Shown here one piece after another: positions 53,826 through 64,000 of a stretch of DNA of 64,000 nucleotides. Under the pieces are notes generated by a model. The model was not told the origin of the DNA. It searched no databases and saw nothing but the letters and a program-made list of their open reading frames with translations. How positions within the stretch are numbered: the first letter of the stretch is position 1; each line of letters opens with the position of its first letter. The DNA lies in assembly GCF_016097555.1 (NCBI RefSeq), contig NC_054706.1, positions 54,458,009-54,522,008 of the forward strand, given 5' to 3'. The position numbers and the translations under genes are program-made. The stretch is from Gigantopelta aegis (lineage: Eukaryota > Mollusca > Gastropoda > Neomphalida > Peltospiridae).

Positions 53826-56800
53826 TATTGTTTTGCTTTTCATGTTAAAATATTTTTTATTAAGTACCGGTAATTGACCAAACAAAAAAATTGATAAATA
53901 TCCTTTCAAAAAAGATTCAAACTTTAGCAACTGAGAACAGATTTGTCATTTTTCAAATTGATTTTTCTTCTTCTTACTATATACAAGACATATAATGTCC
54001 ATTGTTAAAAAAACAAAAAACCGTAACCACCACAAAAAACAAAAACAAAATAAAACAAAACCCCCACAATATCTGAATTTAATTTGTTTTCTTAAACATA
54101 ATAAAATCCCAATTCAAAGTGAAAATGATGTCAGTTACATGCATTGGTATACAAGTAGGTACGCAAACACTGCAAAACTGATCAGTTAATTGGCAAGCTA
54201 AACTAAGGTTGTTATCATTAATTTAATTAGCAATACAGGCCTCTAAAAATTGCGAGAGCGATCGTTTCGTTCGTGTGTTGCTCGTGCAAATCTAATTTGA
54301 GTTACCTATTTGGGCACCATCAAGAGATTGGTAAGGGATAGACCGGCGTGGAGGAACTTTATTGCTGCCCTAAATGCCACTAGGCATGACAGGAAATGAT
54401 GATGATGATTTTTTGTTCTCGCAAATTGGGAGCATCTATTACTTGGATGCTGAAAAACATGAAGGGCATTTATTTTGTAACCCCTATCTTCGACTTGCCA
54501 ATTAAAAGCCACATTTCAACAGCTGCTGTGACATCTGTGCCATCCTCGGTGGCGTAGTAGTTAAACCATCAGCTTTACAGCTGGTAGGTTCTGGGTTCAC
54601 ACCTTGGTACTGGCATCCATCTAGAGTGAGTTTTAACAACTCGGTGGGTAGGTGTGTTAGGTCACTACACTGACCTCTCTCTCACTAATCACTAACAACT
54701 ACAGATCTGCCTGTTAACAGGGGAACTATCAGTCCCACGCCTCTGGACTCCTCTGAGACTATTCCAAGGATTAATGTTGGTTTTTAGCTCACCTTAGTAT
54801 GTGAATTTAATTTTTTGTTTTTAGCAAACTGGTTAAATATCAATGCTCAGTATGCTAATATCTTAAAAATGGTTCCCCATAATTTAAGTTAGGAGAGCAA
54901 TTAATTGCTCCCCACAATGTTTTTCATTGTGAGGTCAACAACTAACCAACTGTCCTGGACAGACAGCCCAGATAGCTGAGATGTGGTGTGTTTAGGACAG
55001 CCTATTTCAACCTCAAAAATTGTACTTAATAATCTTTTTAGGCTTATAGGAACAATATCTAAAACATATGTGGTATGTGGGGGGGGGGGGTGGGGGGGGG
55101 CACAAGCTATAGTGGGTGGGGCAGGCAAATATACTGACATCCAAAAGAAACTATACCAATATTATGAGACTACTGAAAAAAAACACCTAAATATGTTGCA
55201 TGTTTAAAACATATATATTCATGAGAGTGGTGTTTAGGTACGTTGGGAACACAATTTAAATCAATAAAAGCACAAAGATATTTAACTCCCATTTTTTTTT
55301 CCATTATCCAAATTATAAATGATATTAAATACATTTTTCTGGGTGTAGTTTCTTTTGGATGTCAATATATTTTATCTTTTGGATGATTTCAAGTGCACTT
55401 AGAAAGAAAGGATTAATAAATCAATAAGTAGACCGTCATTGTTTTTGAATTCTACTCAATGTTACCTTCCATTGTTGATATGAATGAAATCTGTTTTCGA
55501 CCTTTGTTTGTCGACAGGACTTTGTAAAATGACTTCAGGGAACTGGTCTTTTCAAATGTCTGAAAGAAATTAAACAAGTATATCATAGTAACTTTTAAAA
55601 CACAGCCTGTTATGTTTTGAAAGGGAAAAAAAAAGATGAATATTCGTATTAACTTGTAATGTAGTGTCTGGAATTTGGATTAATTAACTTATTTATGTAA
55701 TAAAAAATGATATATCCACTTAGATAAAATGTATCTTTTCAACAAAGAATAATGAGCTGTTGACAAGGAGATTGTACATTTGGTTGTAAGTAATACCATA
55801 CTGTTTAAATTGCAATAACATGTAAAGTAATTATCTTGTGTTTTTTGTTTTGTCTTTTCATCCCATATATGCAATCTGTGGGGAGCGCGGCATGGGAACA
55901 CCCACTTGGGAATGAAAATGTACTTTTTTTTGTCCTACTCTATGTAAATAAACATAAAATGAATACTTGTATGCTCTATAGAGATTGGGGCAGGATGTAG
56001 CCCAGTGGTAACGTATTCGCTTGATGCGTGGTCGGTCTGGGATCAATCCCCGTTGGTGGACCCATTGGGGTATTTCTCGTTCCAGCCAGTGCTCCACAAC
56101 TGGTGTAACAAAGGCTGTGGTATGTACTATCCTGTCTGTGGGATGGTGCTAATCAAAAAGAGTAGCCCATGAAGTGGCGACAGCAGGTTTCCTCTCTCTA
56201 TATCTGTGTGGTCCTTAAACATATGTCTGATGCCATATAACCATAAATAATATGGGTTGAGTGCATCGTTAAATAAAACATTTCCTTCCTTCCTATAGAG
56301 ATTTTGTGCTTCCACACTTCAGATATGGGTTTGCTAATGATGATAAACAATTGTAAAAGTTAAGAGAACTTCACCTCTTGCCAAATACCCCAGTGATGTG
56401 CGTTGTACGTCACCGGTAGTGTTGTCAGACTGTGATGAATATCAGCAGGAAGATTTCCCATCAGACGACTCGATTTATAATCTGAAATAACAAACAGATA
56501 GTGAATTTTATAATAATTATACTCAAATTAGAAGTATGATTGAAGTAGAAAATATTTCTGGCACTCTTCCTTTTGTAGATGGTTTTTCTGACAATGATTG
56601 ATTTTTTTGTGATTTTTGTCCAAAAAAACAGCTACAAAAAATGACTTGTGCCAGAAACCATTAATCCAAAACATTGATATTTTGTTCTCCAGATGATGCT
56701 ACAAAAAATGAATTTTAAGTCAAATTTTGCTTGTACCACCCATTATAGCTTGTGCCCCCTCCCCTCTCCTCCTAAGAAAGAAGAAGAACTTTGTTTTGCT

Positions 56801-59800
56801 TAACAACACCACAAGATTAATTAATCATCAGCTATTGGATGTGAAAAACATTTGGTATTTCTGATAGTCATCAGAGGAAACTTGCAACATTTTTCGTATG
56901 CAGCAAAGGATCTTTTATATGCACTTTCCCACAGACAGAAATGCACATACAACTGCCTTTGACCAGTTGTGGTGCAATGGCTGGAATGAGAAAAAAAACA
57001 ATCAGTTGAATAGATCCATCGAGGTGGTTCGATCCTGCGCTCCTCCTAAGAGTCTAAAGACACCCTGAAAAGATAATTAAAGGAGGGGACAATTAAGGCA
57101 TTTGGCCTGGTATGCATATTAAATGATATATAATGCACATTATTGCTTAATATCAACAAGTATATTCGTATAGTTAATTAATAAAACAGTTAAATGTGAT
57201 GGCTATTATATATAATGGGCGCAGCCATTTTGTACCATCCCAGTGAATACGCCCTCTGGCGAGCTGGTGGTTACGTAATACCTAATGTGTCACATCAGGA
57301 ATTAATCTTCGAACTGAAGAAACAAAACATACCTGATTTTTGTGGATGCATCGCAATGTTCTGTAAAAATAGCCATCCCAGTAAGCCAACAACAATTATA
57401 TATCATTTTTCAATACAAAATAAACCACCATTGTCAAAGTGTTGATATAACTGTATTATGTTTTGTACATAAATTAACCCGTGTACTGAAATAATAATCG
57501 GAGTGTTTTTTTGGTTAATTGGTCTTTTCTTTCTGTGGCCTGTACCTGTGGTTCCTGATTGGCAGGTGTATATTTAGACAGTCGCCCAGACACTGTATCT
57601 AAACACATTAAAAAGACGTGCCTCTTTTATTAAGATCACAAGGTATTGTCTGATAGCCGCGCGGAAGCCCCTAGAATCGGAATGGTCATTATCACTTTAT
57701 TACTGTAAGTAATTCTGTAAAACCCTTGATTAAGTAGACTTTCCCATCTAAAATCACAAAACTAACCAATTACGTCGTCCCAAAGAAAAGAAAAGTATCA
57801 CTTGGGTATCGTGAGTGGTAGTTTTTGCTCGAACGTGCCCTACCAATAGGCCTAATAGGCCTAATAAAAAATACTATAACTCCATTTCGTTCTATTGATG
57901 TAACCTGAAATATATTTAGTTAAATAGTTTATTATACTATCAAGTCATTTATGTTGTTTTACAAGTCAGGTTGATGAAAGCGAAATGCCTTGTCGTAAAT
58001 TAGAGCGTTTGTTTACACTGTGTATAGAGGACATGGACGGAGTTGACGTCACTTTGCCCCAAGCTATACCACCGGACGTCACAAAAACGAAACAAAATGG
58101 CGGCCCCCAGTTAGCAGGAATAAACATGTTTTTTTTATTAACTCTAAAATTACGTGTTTTTCATTTGTGTCAGTGTCAGTATATACATTGTGTTGGTGGT
58201 CCGGGTATGCATCTTTCCAACACATAAGGCTCTTGTTGGAGTTGACCCTACCTTTAAAGTGTCAGTATGTGTTGGTGGTCCGGGTATGCATCTTTCCAAC
58301 ACATAAGGCTCTTGTTGGAGTTGACCCTACCTTTAAAGTGTCAGTATGTGTTGGTGGTCCGGGTATGCATCTTTCCAACACATAAGGCTCTTGTTTGAGT
58401 TGACCCTACCTTTAAAGTGTCAGTATGTGTTGGTGGTCCGGGTATGCATCTTTCCAACACATAAGGCTCTTGTTGGAGTTGACCCTACCTTTAAAGTGTC
58501 AGTATGTGTTGGTGGTCCGGGTATGCATCTTTCCAACACATAAGGCTCTTGTTTGAGTTGACCCTACCTTTAAAGTGTCAGTATGTGTTGGTGGTCCGGG
58601 TATGCATCTTTCCAACACATAAGGCTCTTGTTGGAGTTGACCCTACCTTTAAAGTGTCAGTATGTGTTGGTGGTCCGGGTATGCATCTTTCCAACACATA
58701 AGGCTCTTGTTGGAGTTGACCCTACCTTTAAAGTGTCAGTATGTGTTGGTGGTCCGGGTATGCATCTTTCCAACACATAAGGCTCTTGTTGGAGTTGACC
58801 CTACCTTTAAAGTGTCAGTATGTGTTGGTGGTCCGGGTATGCATCTTTCCAACACATAAGGCTCTTGTTGGAGTTGACCCTACCTTTAAAGTGTCAGTAT
58901 GTGTTGGTGGTCCGGGTATGCATCTTTCCAACACATAAGGCTCTTGTTGGAGTTGACCCTACCTTTAAAGTGTCAGTATGTGTTGGTGGTCCGGGTATGC
59001 ATCTTTCCAACACATAAGGCTCTTGTTGGAGTTGACCCTACCTTTAAAGTGTCAGTATGTGTTGGTGGTCCGGGTATGCATCTTTCCAACACATAAGGCT
59101 CTTGTTGGAGTTGACCCTACCTTTAAAGTGTCAGTATGTGTTGGTGGTCCGGGTATGCATCTTTCCAACACATAAGGCTCTTGTTGGAGTTGACCCTACC
59201 TTTAAAGTGTCAGTATGTGTTGGTGGTCCGGGTATGCATCTTTCCAAGTGTCAGTATGTGTTGGTGGTCCGGGTATGCATCTTTCCAACACATAAGGCTC
59301 TTGTTGGAGTTGACCCTACCTTTAAAGTGTCAGTATGTGTTGGTGGTCCGGGTATGCATCTTTCCAACACATAAGGCTCTTGTTGGAGTTGACCCTACCT
59401 TTAAAGTGTCAGTATGTGTTGGTGGTCCGGGTATGCATCTTTCCAACACATAAGGCTCTTGTTTGAGTTGACCCTACCTTTAAAGTGTCAGTATGTGTTG
59501 GTGGTCCGGGTATGCATCTTTCCAACACATAAGGCTCTTGTTGGAGTTGACCCTACCTTTAAAGTGTCAGTATGTGTTGGTGGTCCGGGTATGCATCTTT
59601 CCAACACATAAGGCTCTTGTTTGAGTTGACCCTACCTTTAAAGTGTCAGTATGTGTTGGTGGTCCGGGTATGCATCTTTCCAACACATAAGGCTCTTGTT
59701 TGAGTTGACCCTACCTTTAAAGTGTCAGTATGTGTTGGTGGTCCGGGTATGCATCTTTCCAACACATAAGGCTCTTGTTGGAGTTGACCCTACCTTTAAA

Positions 59801-60921
59801 GTGTCAGTATGTGTTGGTGGTCCGGGTATGCATCTTTCCAACACATAAGGCTCTTGTTGGAGTTGACCCTACCTTTAAAGTGTCAGTATGTGTTGGTGGT
59901 CCGGGTATGCATCTTTCCAACACATAAGGCTCTTGTTTGAGTTGACCCTACCTTTAAAGTGTCAGTATGTGTTGGTGGTCCGGGTATGCATCTTTCCAAC
60001 ACATAAGGCTCTTGTTGGAGTTGACCCTACCTTTAAAGTGTCAGTATGTGTTGGTGGTCCGGGTATGCATCTTTCCAACACATAAGGCTCTTGTTGGAGT
60101 TGACCCTACCTTTAAAGTGTCAGTATGTGTTGGTGGTCCGGGTATGCATCTTTCCAACACATAAGGCTCTTGTTGGAGTTGACCCTACCTTTAAAGTGTC
60201 AGTATGTGTTGGTGGTCCGGGTATGCATCTTTCCAACACATAAGGCTCTTGTTGGAGTTGACCCTACCTTTAAAGTGTCAGTATGTGTTGGTGGTCCGGG
60301 TATGCATCTTTCCAACACATAAGGCTCTTGTTGGAGTTGACCCTACCTTTAAAGTGTCAGTATGTGTTGGTGGTCCGGGTATGCATCTTTCCAACACATA
60401 AGGCTCTTGTTGGAGTTGACCCTACCTTTAAGGAAGGAAGGAAAGAAATGTTTTATTTAATGATGCACTCAACACATTTTATTTACAGTTATATGGCGTC
60501 GGACATATGGTTAAGGACCACACAGATATTGAGAGAGGAAACCCGCTGTTGCCACTTCATGGGCTACTCTTTTTGATGAACAGCAAGGGATCTTTTATAT
60601 GCACCATCCCAAAGACAGGATAACACATACCACGGCCTTTGATATACCAGTCATGGTGCAGTGGCTAGAGCGAGAAATAGCCCAATGGCCCCACCGACGG
60701 GGATCGATCCCAGACCGACCACGCATCAAGCGAACACTTTACCACTGGGCTACATCCCGCCCGAAAAGATAATTAAGCATACCATTTGAGAGATTCAGTG
60801 GTAAGGCAAGATCCTCTGCATCTGTGGCCTTGAGAAGTTTAGCCCGAGCGGTCAAGTTGGTCAGCAGTTGGAAGCCCTGACAGGTTCCCCACAGTGGAAA
60901 ATAATCTCCCTTGTCATTTGC
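53588..60921 (-). CDS. GGH-like tandem copy, partial, without the catalytic-His exon
   Basis: Exons equivalent to GGH 5, 6, 7 and 9 are at 60921-60783, 56481-56375, 55559-55466 and 53721-53588. Each has the same length as its GGH counterpart, with splice sites kept and no stops. The nucleophile motif WGTCQGF is retained. The exon equivalent to GGH 8 (138 nt, WHPE) is gone; joining exon 7 to exon 9 stays in frame and would drop 46 residues including the catalytic His. Exons equivalent to 1-4 are not seen before the window ends in a satellite. It is either a catalytically dead paralog or a young pseudogene; expression cannot be judged here. The lack of disabling changes elsewhere may simply reflect youth. 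Confidence 0.8.
53759..53822. repeat. TA microsatellite
   Basis: About 32 TA units, right copy only. Confidence 0.95.
54236..54448. mobile_element. Truncated MITE containing a LINE 3' end, at the exon 8 deletion scar
   Basis: The left half of the CAGGCCTCTGA MITE (counterpart of 36191-36300) is interrupted at about 54312-54413. The insert reads VRDRPAWRNFIAALNATRHD then RK stop, with a GAT-repeat tail, like the C-terminus and tail of a LINE. The MITE then ends abruptly at about 54446, fused to sequence just inside the old exon 8 acceptor. Confidence 0.75.
55132..55366. mobile_element. Mariner-like MITE, right copy only
   Basis: The ends TGACATCCAAAAGAAACTA / TAGTTTCTTTTGGATGTCA are perfect inverted repeats. 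The left copy has the empty site at about 38250. Confidence 0.82.
55466..55559 (-). CDS. GGH-like copy, exon equivalent to GGH 7
   Basis: 94 nt with intact splice sites; TFEKTSSLKSFYKVLSTNKG then RKQISFISTME. Two replacements relative to GGH (N to K, R to K). Confidence 0.87.
56375..56481 (-). CDS. GGH-like copy, exon equivalent to GGH 6
   Basis: 107 nt with intact splice sites. One replacement seen (ADVHH to ADIHH). Confidence 0.87.
57077..60431. mobile_element. TTAA-flanked transposon carrying a 79-bp satellite
   Basis: TTAA at 57077-57080 and 60428-60431 bounds a 3.35-kb block absent from the left copy (ATTATGGAAGG at 40078-40088). The termini AGGAGGGGACAA and TTGACCCTACCT are imperfect inverted repeats, as in piggyBac-type MITEs. 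About 1.1 kb of unique sequence is followed by the array. No transposase is seen. Confidence 0.75.
58172..60427. repeat. 79-bp satellite, about 28 copies
   Basis: The unit includes GTTGGTGGTCCGGGTATGCA, TCTTTCCAACACATAAGGCT and GAGTTGACCCTACCTTTAAA. Copies are almost identical apart from a G/T change in CTTGTTGGAG/CTTGTTTGAG and one shortened unit at about 59227-59265. The last unit ends exactly at the transposon terminus. Confidence 0.96.
60432..60765 (-). mobile_element. SINE-1, right-copy counterpart of 40082-40412
   Basis: Full-length minus-strand copy ending about 17 bp from the donor of the GGH-like exon 5. Confidence 0.88.
60783..60921 (-). CDS. GGH-like copy, exon equivalent to GGH 5 (catalytic Cys)
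   Basis: 139 nt with intact splice sites; ANDKGDYFPLWGTCQGFQLL kept. Two replacements relative to GGH (N to K after TARA; V to L in LAVPL). Confidence 0.88.
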
Positions 60922-61018
60922 CTGCAATGAACAAGATCAAACTATTTAACTGTAAAAACAAAACATGTTCATCAACTTAACATATTAATTTTAAATATTT
61001 TAATATTTTAGACATTAC

Positions 61019-62078
61019 TTTTTTTTTTTTTTTTTCAATTTCAAGCAAATCACGAACATGCCGGGTGCCCCATTTATTTCGTAAAGTTCCTCCCTATATA
61101 CAATTAACCAGGTTCTCCTTGAATGTGATTAATAAAGATATACATATGAGTGTTAGTGCTTGTTTCATAGTAATATACATTTTAATTAGTGCATGTTTGT
61201 ATTTATGTTTTCTTTTATTATAATTAGTGTGTGTTGCTTAAGTGGTGTGTATTTACAATATTTAAACCTGGTTTGCGGATCTGGCCCCCAAAGCTACAAG
61301 CCGGGGGGTCCAGGTCTATTTTTCTACATTTGGTGCAAATTGCCATTTTTATCATAGTTTATATGTAATGTCAAAGGCATCATTGCACAAGGCAATGACC
61401 CCCTTGAAACACCAGTGTCTTAAGAATTTTTCTTTTTTGTTGGGCCGCTCTAAAGCGGCAAAAAATTCTATATCAATCCTTGAATAAACTGAATCTTTGA
61501 AAAGTGCCATTTCATTACATGGCTTATCTCCCTCTAATAATTTTCTAGTTGTCCATATTACCCATATCGCTTTACTCCAAAGAAAAATTCCTAACTGCGA
61601 TGCATAATCTCCAGGCTTATGTTTTATGCCAAAAATCATGGCGTACGGGTTCAAACGAAATTTATTACCGAGAAGTTTTTTGAAGATTGGTTCAATTTGC
61701 TTTATAAATAGTTTTGTTTTGTTGCAGTGAAAAAAGGCATGCAAGACTGAGTCCACTCTGTTGCACACAAGGCACTCCGGAGTGGTCGCAATCTTCCAGT
61801 CATATAGATGTTTTCTGACTGCAATTACGTTTCTAATCATTTTATAAATTAAATCATAGTCGGGATTTTCAATGAAACCTGAATTTAATGTTTTCCAAAT
61901 GTTTTGCCAGTTTATGGTTTCATTAAAGGCTATATTCCACCTGGTCTTAAATGATGCATCTTTGTAAGTTCTTAATAACAAGACTGCGTATATGTCTTTA
62001 GTTTTCGCGTCTGTCACGTCTTTTTTCGTGTCACCTACGTTGATACGAAAGATGGCATCTAAGTCACCATCACACCAC
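61019..62078 (-). mobile_element. 5'-truncated LINE, right copy only
   Basis: A minus-strand open frame (62017-61352, open further upstream to about 62078) gives a 221-residue ORF2 C-terminus. It has a zinc-knuckle-like block CLVCNRVDSVLHAFFHC and a Trp-rich region. A 330-bp 3' UTR ends in a poly-A tract (T run at 61019-61035). The domain order fits the zf-RVT region after the reverse transcriptase of L1/Tx1-type LINEs. The left copy has the uninterrupted site at about 40660-40680. Confidence 0.82.
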
Positions 62079-62652
62079 TGGAACTTATTTCTGAATTTAA
62101 AAAAAATAATGTTTTGTAAATAAATATAAATTTTAAAGTTAAAAAAAAAATATATATATATATATATTTTGTTTTAAAATATATTGAGATGAACATTCAT
62201 ATGTGCAACTATAATCCAAGTTTCATTGATCTAGAAGTTATGGTTTGTGACAAATTAAGTTAAACATGAATGCTTAACATTGGAGTTAAAGACACATTTC
62301 CAGGAGACAATCAAATTGAATGCTTTTTCCAGGACATTCCAGGCCTGGATTTTAAAATCCCAAAATCCAAGGATATTCCAGGATTTCCAGGACGTGTAAC
62401 AACCCTGATATCTCACCTTAGAGCACATTGTTTTATTCATTATTATTATTCTCAGAGTAAACCTGCTACATTTTTCCATTAGCAGCATGGGATCTTAAAT
62501 ACATGCATGCACTTTCCCACAAACAGGACAGCACATACCACATCCCTTGAAATACCAGATGTGGGGCACTGGTTAGGCTGGGAAAAACCCCAATCAGAGA
62601 TCTGGTCTACTGAGATTGTTCAATGCTGAAACCAAAGCACCTCAATCAAATA

Positions 62653-64000
62653 TTCAACCAGGTGGAGGGTGGGATTTAGCTCAGTCGGTTGAGTGCTCGC
62701 CTGAGGTACTTGTTCAACCAGGTGGAGGGTGGAATTTAGCTGAGTCGGTTGAGTGCTCGACTGAGGTACTTGTTCAACCAGGTGGAGGGAGGGATTTAGC
62801 TCAGTCGTTAGAGTGCTCGACTGAGGTGCTTGTTCAACCAGGTGGAGGGAGGGATTTAGCTGAGTCGGTTGAGTGCTCGACTGAGGTGCTTGTTCAACCA
62901 GGTGGAGGGAGGGATTTAGCTCAGTCGTTAGAGTGCTCGCCTGAGGTGCTTGTTCAACCAGGTGGAGGGAGGGATTTAGCTCAGTCGTTAGAGTGCTCGA
63001 CTGAGGTACTTGTTCAACCAGGTGGAGGGAGGGATTTAGCTCAGTCGTTAGAGTGCTCGACTGAGGTACTTGTTCAACCAGGTGGAGGGTGGGATTTAGC
63101 TCAGTCGGTTGAGTGCTCGCCTGAGGTACTTGTTCAACCAGGTGGAGGGTGGAATTTAGCTGAGTCGGTTGAGTGCTCGCCTGAGGTACTTGTTCAACCA
63201 GGTGGAGGGTGGAATTTAGCTCAGTCGGTTGAGTGCTCGCCTGAGGTACTTGTTCAACCAGGTGGAGGGTGGAATTTAGCTGAGTCGGTTGAGTGCTCGC
63301 CTGAGGTACTTGTTCAACCAGGTGGAGGGTGGAATTTAGCTGAGTCGGTTGAGTGCTCGCCTGAGGTACTTGTTCAACCAGGTGGAGGGTGGAATTTAGC
63401 TGAGTCGGTTGAGTGCTCGCCTGAGGTACTTGTTCAACCAGGTGGAGGGTGGAATTTAGCTGAGTCGGTTGAGTGCTCGCCTGAGGTGCTTGTTCAACCA
63501 GGTGGAGGGTGGAATTTAGCTCAGTCGGTTGAGTGCTCGCCTGAGGTACTTGTTCAACCAGGTGGAGGGTGGAATTTAGCTGAGTCGGTTGAGTGCTCGA
63601 CTGAGGTGCTTGTTCAACCAGGTGGAGGGAGGGATTTAGCTCAGTCGTTAGAGTGCTCGCCTGAGGTACTTGTTCAACCAGGTGGAGGGAGGGATTTAGC
63701 TCAGTCGTTAGAGTGCTCGCCTGAGGTACTTGTTCAACCAGGTGGAGGGTGGAATTTAGCTGAGTCGGTTGAGTGCTCGACTGAGGTGCTTGTTCAACCA
63801 GGTGGAGGGAGGGATTTAGCTCAGTCGTTAGAGTGCTCGCCTGAGGTACTTGTTCAACCAGGTGGAGGGAGGGATTTAGCTCAGTCGTTAGAGTGCTCGA
63901 CTGAGGTACTTGTTCAACCAGGTGGAGGGAGGGATTTAGCTCAGTCGTTAGAGTGCTCGCCTGAGGTGCTTGTTCAACCAGGTGGAGGGAGGGATTTAGC
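62653..64000 (+). repeat. 60-bp satellite derived from a SINE-2b head, at least 22 copies
   Basis: The unit is TTCAACCAGGTGGAGGG, then (T/A)GG(G/A)ATTTAGCTCAGTCGG, then TTGAGTGCTCGCCTGAGGTA plus CTTG. It runs off the right edge. The single-copy ancestor is visible in the left duplicate at about 45090-45150. Each unit keeps the pol III A box (TAGCTCAGTCGG) but not the B box. Confidence 0.95.

Larger units (their letters stand above)
50875..62690. repeat. Segmental duplication, right copy
   Basis: Collinear with 32430-45140. Specific to this copy are a TA microsatellite (53759-53822), a LINE 3' end (54312-54413), a MITE (55132-55366), a TTAA element with satellite (57077-60431) and a LINE (about 61019-62078). 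Missing are GGH exon 8 and the 3.8-kb block. Confidence 0.9.

Noticed and set aside
58167..60576. Chain of overlapping 65-105-residue frames beginning MCWWSGYASF
   Set aside because: They are produced by the 79-bp satellite; the frame is shifted by each unit and always ends after about 65 codons.
61352..62017. 221-residue frame as a host gene
   Set aside because: It is a LINE ORF2 C-terminus with poly-A tail, inserted only in the right duplicate.

Overview
This is a eukaryotic, intron-rich, AT-rich animal genomic window. The three protein-coding genes and the repeats fit a lophotrochozoan, most likely a gastropod mollusc. That assignment is an inference from several tRNA-headed SINE families and from protein similarity recalled without a search. 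All gene models below were built by hand from reading frame, splice sites and intron phase.

Layout. (1) About 0.9-12.2 kb, minus strand: MRE11, the double-strand-break repair nuclease. Six coding exons are visible: 12242-11207, 9266-9173, 6002-5899, 5393-5302, 3534-3415 and 1363-933/929. The first exon carries all five nuclease motifs but has an in-frame TAA at codon 161. Its introns hold SINEs, MITEs, a 2.5-kb hAT-type element and a 48-bp minisatellite. (2) 12.2-14.9 kb: intergenic space between two divergent genes, with a TTAA MITE and a large foldback element. (3) 14.9-27.6 kb, plus strand: CFAP96 (C4orf47), a cilium-associated protein. Its fourth exon exists in two versions of exactly 76 nt (19904-19979 and 22362-22437), and the reading frame demands exactly one of them. 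(4) 27.6-31.9 kb: AT-rich 3' flank. (5) 35.2-49.2 kb, minus strand: GGH (gamma-glutamyl hydrolase), nine coding exons with a complete frame. (6) 50.9-62.7 kb: a second copy of the 3' half of the GGH locus. Exons 5, 6, 7 and 9 are intact, but the exon with the catalytic histidine has been removed in frame. Its 5' exons are not in the window. (7) 62.65-64.0 kb: a 60-bp satellite that runs off the window, apparently grown from a SINE head.

The two GGH-region copies act as a built-in comparison. Many SINE, LINE and MITE insertions are filled in one copy and empty in the other. Tandem arrays also differ: a 77-bp repeat has 8 units versus 1, a 79-bp array occurs only inside a right-copy TTAA transposon, and the 60-bp array occurs only in the right copy. 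No prokaryotic features, CRISPR arrays or genuine stand-alone tRNA or rRNA genes were seen.

The genes are functionally unrelated: DNA repair, cilia and folate turnover. The strongest observations are the duplicated alternative exon of CFAP96, the tandem GGH copy lacking its catalytic-His exon, the premature stop in MRE11, and two satellites that seem to have formed from transposon ends.
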